Part shown: positions 1 through 6,300 of the stretch, one piece after another
Numbering within the stretch: the first letter of the stretch is position 1
Layout: the number at the start of each line of letters is the position of its first letter
NCBI GenBank assembly: GCA_028565635.1
Contig: JAOXYB010042381.1
Location: 1-12,807 of the forward strand
Length of the DNA: 12,807 nucleotides
Origin: Phoronis ovalis
Lineage: Eukaryota; Phoronida; Phoronidae
Direction: 5' to 3'
Made by a program: the position numbers and the translations under genes
Notes under the pieces: generated by a model
What the model saw: only the letters and a program-made list of their open reading frames with translations
Databases searched by the model: none
What the model was told of the DNA's origin: nothing

Positions 1-242
1 CCACTATTGACATCACTTTACTGTATCACAAAGCAGTATTTTGTGTATAAGTTAAAAATCTACTGTAAATATATCACAGCAAATTTTATCATATGAGGAA
101 TAATCACATTGTTGTTTTTAGTATAAAAATAAAATTTATCAATCAACATTCAAATATAAGAAAAATCAATTTCTTTTTATCTATTCTTTTAAAAGTTTCA
201 AATTTTGAATCATTCAGGGACTTACAATTTAAGGAAACACAC
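1..242 (-). other. Intron 9 (5' part, runs off the left edge)
   Basis: This follows the GTGTGT donor of exon 9. It is AT-rich with no conserved coding stretch on either strand; the next coding exon is outside the window. Confidence 0.85.
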
Positions 243-393
243 CTTATAACGCTGCAAATGGCAACAATATTCTTTTGAGCATCCATGTTTTTACTGTTGA
301 GTAAAACAGTAGCACACATTTGAATCCACACAAAACCTCCGTGTGTGGTTAGCAAACGAAAATAGTCTGTTAGCACCTGACCTTTCGTTAAGA
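243..393 (-). CDS. trh: Exon 9: end of PAS-B (PAC region); last exon in window
   Basis: This 151-bp exon completes Leu363 and encodes residues 364-412 plus two bases. It reads [20 protein letters not shown], then [20 protein letters not shown], then [16 protein letters not shown](F/Y)RL...GG(F/Y).W(I/L)Q..AT is the PAC signature of the family and is close to the trachealess version. The acceptor is TTTTTCTAG/TC and the donor ATAAG/GTGTGT. The codon split at the donor begins AG, so residue 413 would be Ser or Arg; relatives have Ser there. The C-terminal region and stop codon are beyond the left edge of the window. Confidence 0.94.
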
Positions 394-3300
394 CTAGAAA
401 AAGAGCATAAAACAAGAAAATATGTAAACTTAAGTAAAATTGAAACATTACATAAAGTTACAAACTACATAATTCTTAATTGTGGAGTGTGCAAAATAAA
501 GGATTTGCTATCAAACTTCATTTTGTATGCTGGTTATATATAGTTTTAACACTTTTTCCTAAACTCCAATCATAATTTTAACAGAATCATTTGTTGCAGC
601 TGCAGTTAATAGCTTTACCCACTAGGGGGATCCTTATACATATTTTGTACAAAGATGGGAGTGAGGTATGTTTTTAGATTATTTGGTAGCTTAAGCGTCG
701 GTATATTTTAGGTAAAATCACCCCCTTCATAAAATGGTAGTTCAAGTGTCACATTTTTCAGAAATACCTTTTAGTCCAGAAAAGGGTGATGATTTTTCTT
801 TTTTGTTATTTAAGTTTTACAATTTTTGCAAAAATCCAGCTACTCGTAAGAGTATATCTATTTAAGTGACATAAAAATTTCAACAGGTAGTATAATCTAC
901 ACATAATTAGGCAAAATGGAATAAGACGGTACCATATTTTTCAGTAAAATAGGTAGTTCAAGTGTCTCATGCTTTGAAGTAGAGACCGCATCCCTCATAT
1001 GTATGCTTACAAGAGTAACCTCACCGGGATTTTGCATATCTGTTCATTAATTCTTCCAACTTCTGAACAAAATTCTCACATGCAGGTTCACTGCTGCAGT
1101 TAAGACACTCATGATTTAAATGAAGAACATTTAACACCCTATCAAATCAATACATATGCTTCAAATTCTCTACAAAATGTTTCCTAGCACGCATATTTCA
1201 GAATGCAGATTCGCTTTCAACTTTACAAAAATATACCTATTCAAATGCCATAAAAAATATTTCTGCAAATAATGAAAAAAGTGGTTGGGAACACTTACGA
1301 TCAACATGAGCTTTTCTCAGCAGTACTAAATCTTCAGTGTAGCAGTGCTCATAAAAATTTGTAGATACAAGAATATCTGTGGTTATATCTAACAGTTCTT
1401 CAGCCCTAAAAAAGTTTTAAGAAGGTTTATATGGAAACTTTTTACAGTTAAAAAATGGTAGAATTGCAACAAAAATTTTGATTTTCAAAGTTTAAGAAGT
1501 TAAACTGTACTTAAAATTTTGAATTAAAAAAAATATCTGTCATGTATCTGACAAAAAATGCCAATGTTAACATTAAAAATATACTTAATTTTAATGCCAC
1601 TCTATAAAGAAAAAATACAAATATGGATACTCAGTACTACATTTGTAGGTAGGTGCCATATATAACAGGTACATCATCAGCTCAATCAGGTAAAACGTTA
1701 CCATGGCAACAATTTTTCTATTTCATTGTACTTTAGGCTAGAAAACAATAGGAGAAATCTCACTTATTGAAATCAGATAATAATCACAAAATACATACTT
1801 GGGTTCACAAAAGGTTATTTTGAAATCGGAGCCCATTTTGAGCACAAATGCATCACTTTCAAGTCGGAGTTCATTAATAGTTAGCGGTGGTAACGCTAAT
1901 GCCAGTGCAACGATACCCTGAAGTTGAGGGGATGACTTTGTTGGCAATGTGAAACAAAACTGTGGACGAAAATGAGAAAGGATTTGGACAACCTGAAATT
2001 ATAAATCATGCATAATTATTTTTTTATTTTTAAAGATACACAACATCAAAATAATGTTTAAGAGCAATAAAGCTCACACTTTTGAGAACTATAGCATAAG
2101 ATGAGATAGTGACATGTATATTTTATAATGTATAATATAAAGCAATTGTTTATAGCTTTCGCACATAATTATCATAGTTTAACATAGAGTATACACACCT
2201 ATGTTGATAATTATAATAGTGTATTGCACTTCTGTTTTATTAGTGTGAGACCTCTCAGACTACACTTAATTTACAACATGATTTTTTCCCAATTTTTTAA
2301 GAATTCTATGCATTCAAGGAAAATGTACCAGTAAATTCTTCATACACATCAAGTATAAAATCTCTCCTTTCAAGTATTCTAAACAGATGGTGTTTAACTT
2401 AAACATAACACATCCCTACATATCACACAGCTAAACACTGTAACTCACCCTGAAGCCTGAAGCTTTAGCAAATTGCATTCCTCTTTTAGTGAGCGTCGAC
2501 TTCATTCGGATGCAGAAGCATCTGTCACTCCCTTTGGTGAGATCCGGAGACATTGTTATAGCTACAAATAGATGATTGCTTTCTTTAAGAATTAAAACTT
2601 TCATTTAGGCCTGTATAAGTTTTAAATAATTAATTATTGCAGAAGCTCAGTTACAGGGTGATCGGAAATAAATGCGGCAAGTTTAAATATATGTTAAACA
2701 AAAACTTTTGGTTATCAGCAAACGAAATATCAAAATAATTGTAATGGTATCACCTTTGTAATACTAAACTTATCTTCTTTGTGTATGTCAACTATTTAAA
2801 TTTTACAGAGTGCTATTCCTTTACCCCTCCCAACATCAAATGGTAATGAGATTTCAACTTTTTGGAATATTGAACACAGCTTCTCCGCCCTTAATTGTTT
2901 TATATATAGTTATCAGTTGAGTGTAAAGTTTTAATATTTTAGTTTTGAATCATTTTTTGATGAAATACATATTTTTTAACATTTTGAAGGTAAATGTAAA
3001 TAGCACATGCTTTTGGTGATGTCAGTGATATTCAGAAAGTCTGTGGATGGCATTTTCATTCATCCGGGTTTTCTTGTTTAAAGATTCTCTCTCAATTCAA
3101 ATGTATTTCAGGAAGTTGTTATATAGTTACTGAGTCGCGTTACAATTTTTAATTTATATTTAATCTATATATTGCATATAATAATATTCTAAGACTGCGC
3201 AGTATTCAGCTTGATCCAAAATAGTGGCCATCTTGGATTTTTCTCAAATGCAAAATATGATATTTTAATAATTTCATGCAAGATTTAAAGATTTCTTGGC

Positions 3301-6300
3301 TATATTTCATTTCTCCAAATCAAATTAAAGAAATACTAAATTTCAGAATATAAGTTTTCGCCATTATTATTTTTCTTAGCTTGAAATTTCAAAAATGCTA
3401 TAGTAAAAACAATATAATAAAAGTAAAAACAACACAAGTTCTCTTTAGAATTTTTAATAATCACATAATATATTCCGATTTAGAAATGAATTATTTCATT
3501 TGTGTCAATTTTGAATATCTTTTGAAAATCCAAATTTTCATAAATTTTTAAACTTGGTGCATTTATTTCCGGTCACCCTGTATAACTTTATTTTCTCAAA
3601 TATATAGCAAATGTATTTAGTAATAATCCCAGCATGTCAAATCTAGCATTTACTATTACTAGTTTCAATTCCAGGCTTTTCATTATATTGTCATATTCAG
3701 AAAATAGCACAATATAGCCAATCCCTTCTAATCATTTATAAGGGCGGAATTTAAGTAAGTAATTCAGCAACTATCATACATATGCTAAGTTACACCTGTA
3801 ATAAAATTAACTGCAATAATGACAACATAACAATATATTGTTTTAATTAACACACACATAATATCCACACCACAAATGCACTAAAGCTCATATATTAATG
3901 AATGTTTACACTTTAATCATCAAAAATTCATAACATTACAAGTAATGATTTCATAAAATTTGTAAATTAACTAATAAATAAATGTATAAAATGTTAATTA
4001 ATACACAATGGTCAGTTCAATGTTACTTAATGCTGCCTGGTTGCATATGCATAAATGATGAAGGAAGGAGAGTTTCTTAAATTGATGCATTGCATACTTA
4101 GACTGAAAGTGTAATACTTACACTTTTCAGAAGGCAAAATTGTTGTTTGACTGCATCCAGGAGACCCGTCATCTGAAATGGAACTGGGGGACGGTATATC
4201 TACAGCACCACTTGGTGGATAATGTATTCCCAACTGCTCAGCAAGCTCAGCATGATCCTGTTGGTGTGTGTAGTCAAAGATACTACTCCCTTCCAGGTCA
4301 ATCTAGTGTGAAACAAACATTGAAAAATATTTCAATTTAGTAATTTTTTCATGAAAAAAAGATTTTGGTATTGACGCTAATTGACGTTAGGTTATATATC
4401 ACACAGAAATCATGTTTTCTGATTTTATATTTATGTTCTAAAACATTTTGATATGTATAAACACAATCATGAAAAAGAAACTGTTCTTGTTTCAAAAGCA
4501 TATGCATGAATTAATGCACATTTCTAACAAGACTAGTACTGAAGATTTCATTATAGCAACACGCTGTTTTAAGTACATTGTTTTTTCAAGTCTTTATACG
4601 TATCAACTTTTACTGCAGTTAAATGGTATTTTTTTGGAATTTACCTGTGACAGCCCTAAATAAATCGAAACTGTTTCTGACACATATAAAAATCTGCCAT
4701 CATTTGTTAGAGCAAACACAAAACCATCTAATGACTGAAAAAATTGCATAATATTAGAGAACTTGTTTTCTTATTATAGTATATTTACATAATTTTGAGA
4801 AAAATCTTCAAGATAGAATAACTCATCAAAAGCAGAATTTATTCACATGAACACTGTATTTTAGTTTGATGTTTTTTTACTAATTTTTCCTATCAATCAT
4901 ACTAATTAATTATTTGTTTGGCAGTAGTGACAAAATGCATGACAGTTGTGTACAAAGCTTCAGAAATTTTCATAGTTTATATCTCTTATAATAGTGCACA
5001 TGCTCACCTGTAAGATATGTGTGCCTTGATGTGTTTCAAATAGTTGCATTGCTACAGCTCGACTAGACTGTTGTCTGGCAGGTCCACCTAAGAAAAAATA
5101 TTGTTTACTTGAATAATGGTGTTATAATAATACAATTTCTAAAAATGATGACCTTTTTCCTGTTCCAATCTGTCACTGCTGCTGCTAATGGAACTTCTTT
5201 TACCAACTAGAACCTAGTACTAGAATAGGACAACGCATTAATACACAGCATATCCTGTCTAACACATATAATGTATGAACCATAATGTAAATTTAATAAA
5301 AAAAGATTGAATTACATCAAATTTCATTTTTAATTTAAAAATCAAAATACCACACATTATTTATTTTTTCTGTGTAAGAATTAAATTTGGTTAGCAGGCA
5401 CCACATTTAGAAAGCTTACCTTTAACTGATTTGTTAGGAGGTGGGCCATCTCTACTCCACGGAGGTTCTCCATGACTACTAAATTCTCTGAGTTTCAGAT
5501 AACTAATGGTTAATCGAACAATGGAGGCTTTATCAAGCTGACTAGTTATAGCACCAGGGAGTGGCAACATCTTTGCAAGTTCATAGAACTCATAATTCTC
5601 TTTACCTCGACGTGAACGAGCTGCATCTCGGGATTTTTCTTTTCGCAACTCCAGGATGCTGTAAGGAAATCATAAATATTTGGTGAAAAGTTAAAGATAG
5701 TTATAGCAAGAGAACAAGTAACATTTAAATGGAATAAAGCTAATATTAAGGGACTTGTCATAAATTAACACAAGGGGGGTTCGGTGCATTTTAAAAGTAA
5801 GATGCAAAAATAATCAAACCCCCCTTCTGTGCTGCACAAAAATTTACAACTCTCTCTTTTGCCTTACACAGAAAATCCGAACCCCATCAGATATGTTGGC
5901 TCGAGTCTATGCAACATTATATACTGGTCATCACATTGCAGCATTTTTTTATATATATATCCCTGTCAGGAATGACATGACTGGTTATTGTGGGATATAA
6001 TGAACACATTAGGGGGAGTGTGGAGGCACTTCCTGGGGGAAATTGCGTAATTTAGAAAACAAATTATAGCTTCTGCTGCCATTTTTAGATCAGTAAGACC
6101 TGATTTGAAAAAGAAAATTCTAACTAGTGTATTGACGAAGTCCAAAATAAAATTTTACACCAAAAAATAAAAATATCACCTAAATGTCTACGCATATATT
6201 TCCTGACCCTGCATAGCATAGACTATTCAATTTACAAAATCGTAAAAATTATTTTAAAAGTATAAATTTTATTACTATCAGACACATATAAAAATGTATA

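Larger units (their letters stand above)
394..1298 (-). other. Intron 8 (905 bp)
   Basis: The donor is GTAAGT at 1298 and the acceptor TTTTTCTAG at 394. It holds degenerate repeats (685-704, 736-754, 952-970, and a second pair at 851-884 and 1231-1264) and a GCAGCTGC palindrome near 600. I see no further coding exon. Confidence 0.85.
2654..3580. mobile_element. Non-autonomous mariner/Tc1-type DNA transposon
   Basis: The ends are inverted repeats. The left begins CAGGGTGATCGGAAATAAAT (2654) and the right, read inward on the minus strand from 3580, begins CAGGGTGACCGGAAATAAAT. The match extends over 34 bp with three mismatches. TA flanks both ends (2652-2653 and 3581-3582), as expected for the TA target duplication of the IS630/Tc1/mariner superfamily. 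There is no long ORF and no transposase motif inside, so this 927-bp copy could move only with enzyme from elsewhere. The well-preserved ends suggest a fairly recent insertion. Superfamily assignment rests on the TA duplication and CAGGGTG ends only. Confidence 0.85.
2562..4121 (-). other. Intron 5 (1560 bp), enlarged by a transposon
   Basis: The donor is GTAAGT at 4121 and the acceptor ATTTGTAG at 2562. The 927-bp element at 2654-3580 makes up most of it. Without the element (and one TA copy) the intron would be about 630 bp, in line with its neighbours. The rest (3583-4121) is AT-rich with nothing recognised. Confidence 0.88.

Noticed and set aside
143-448. Complete ORF of 101 codons on the minus strand
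   Set aside because: Its middle is exon 9 (243-393). The ends are intron read-through on both sides.
2165-2214. Possible microRNA precursor in intron 6
   Set aside because: The stem is only 16 bp, almost all A/T, with a 7-base bulge, too short and weak for a typical precursor.
2654-3580. Transposase gene inside the intron-5 element
   Set aside because: There are no long ORFs on either strand and I could not find D,D-type motifs in short ones.
4140-4340. 66-codon plus-strand ORF opposite exon 5
   Set aside because: It is antisense to a well-supported coding exon and has no recognisable features.
5648-5648. TTG start giving a free-standing bHLH protein of 85 codons
   Set aside because: The frame continues upstream to a strong acceptor at 5659, and downstream the reading after 5420 is intron. 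Exon 3 joins in phase and continues the protein.
5546-5761. 71-codon minus-strand ORF overlapping exon 2 in another frame
   Set aside because: It runs across the intron/exon boundary of the bHLH exon in the wrong frame and has no domain of its own.
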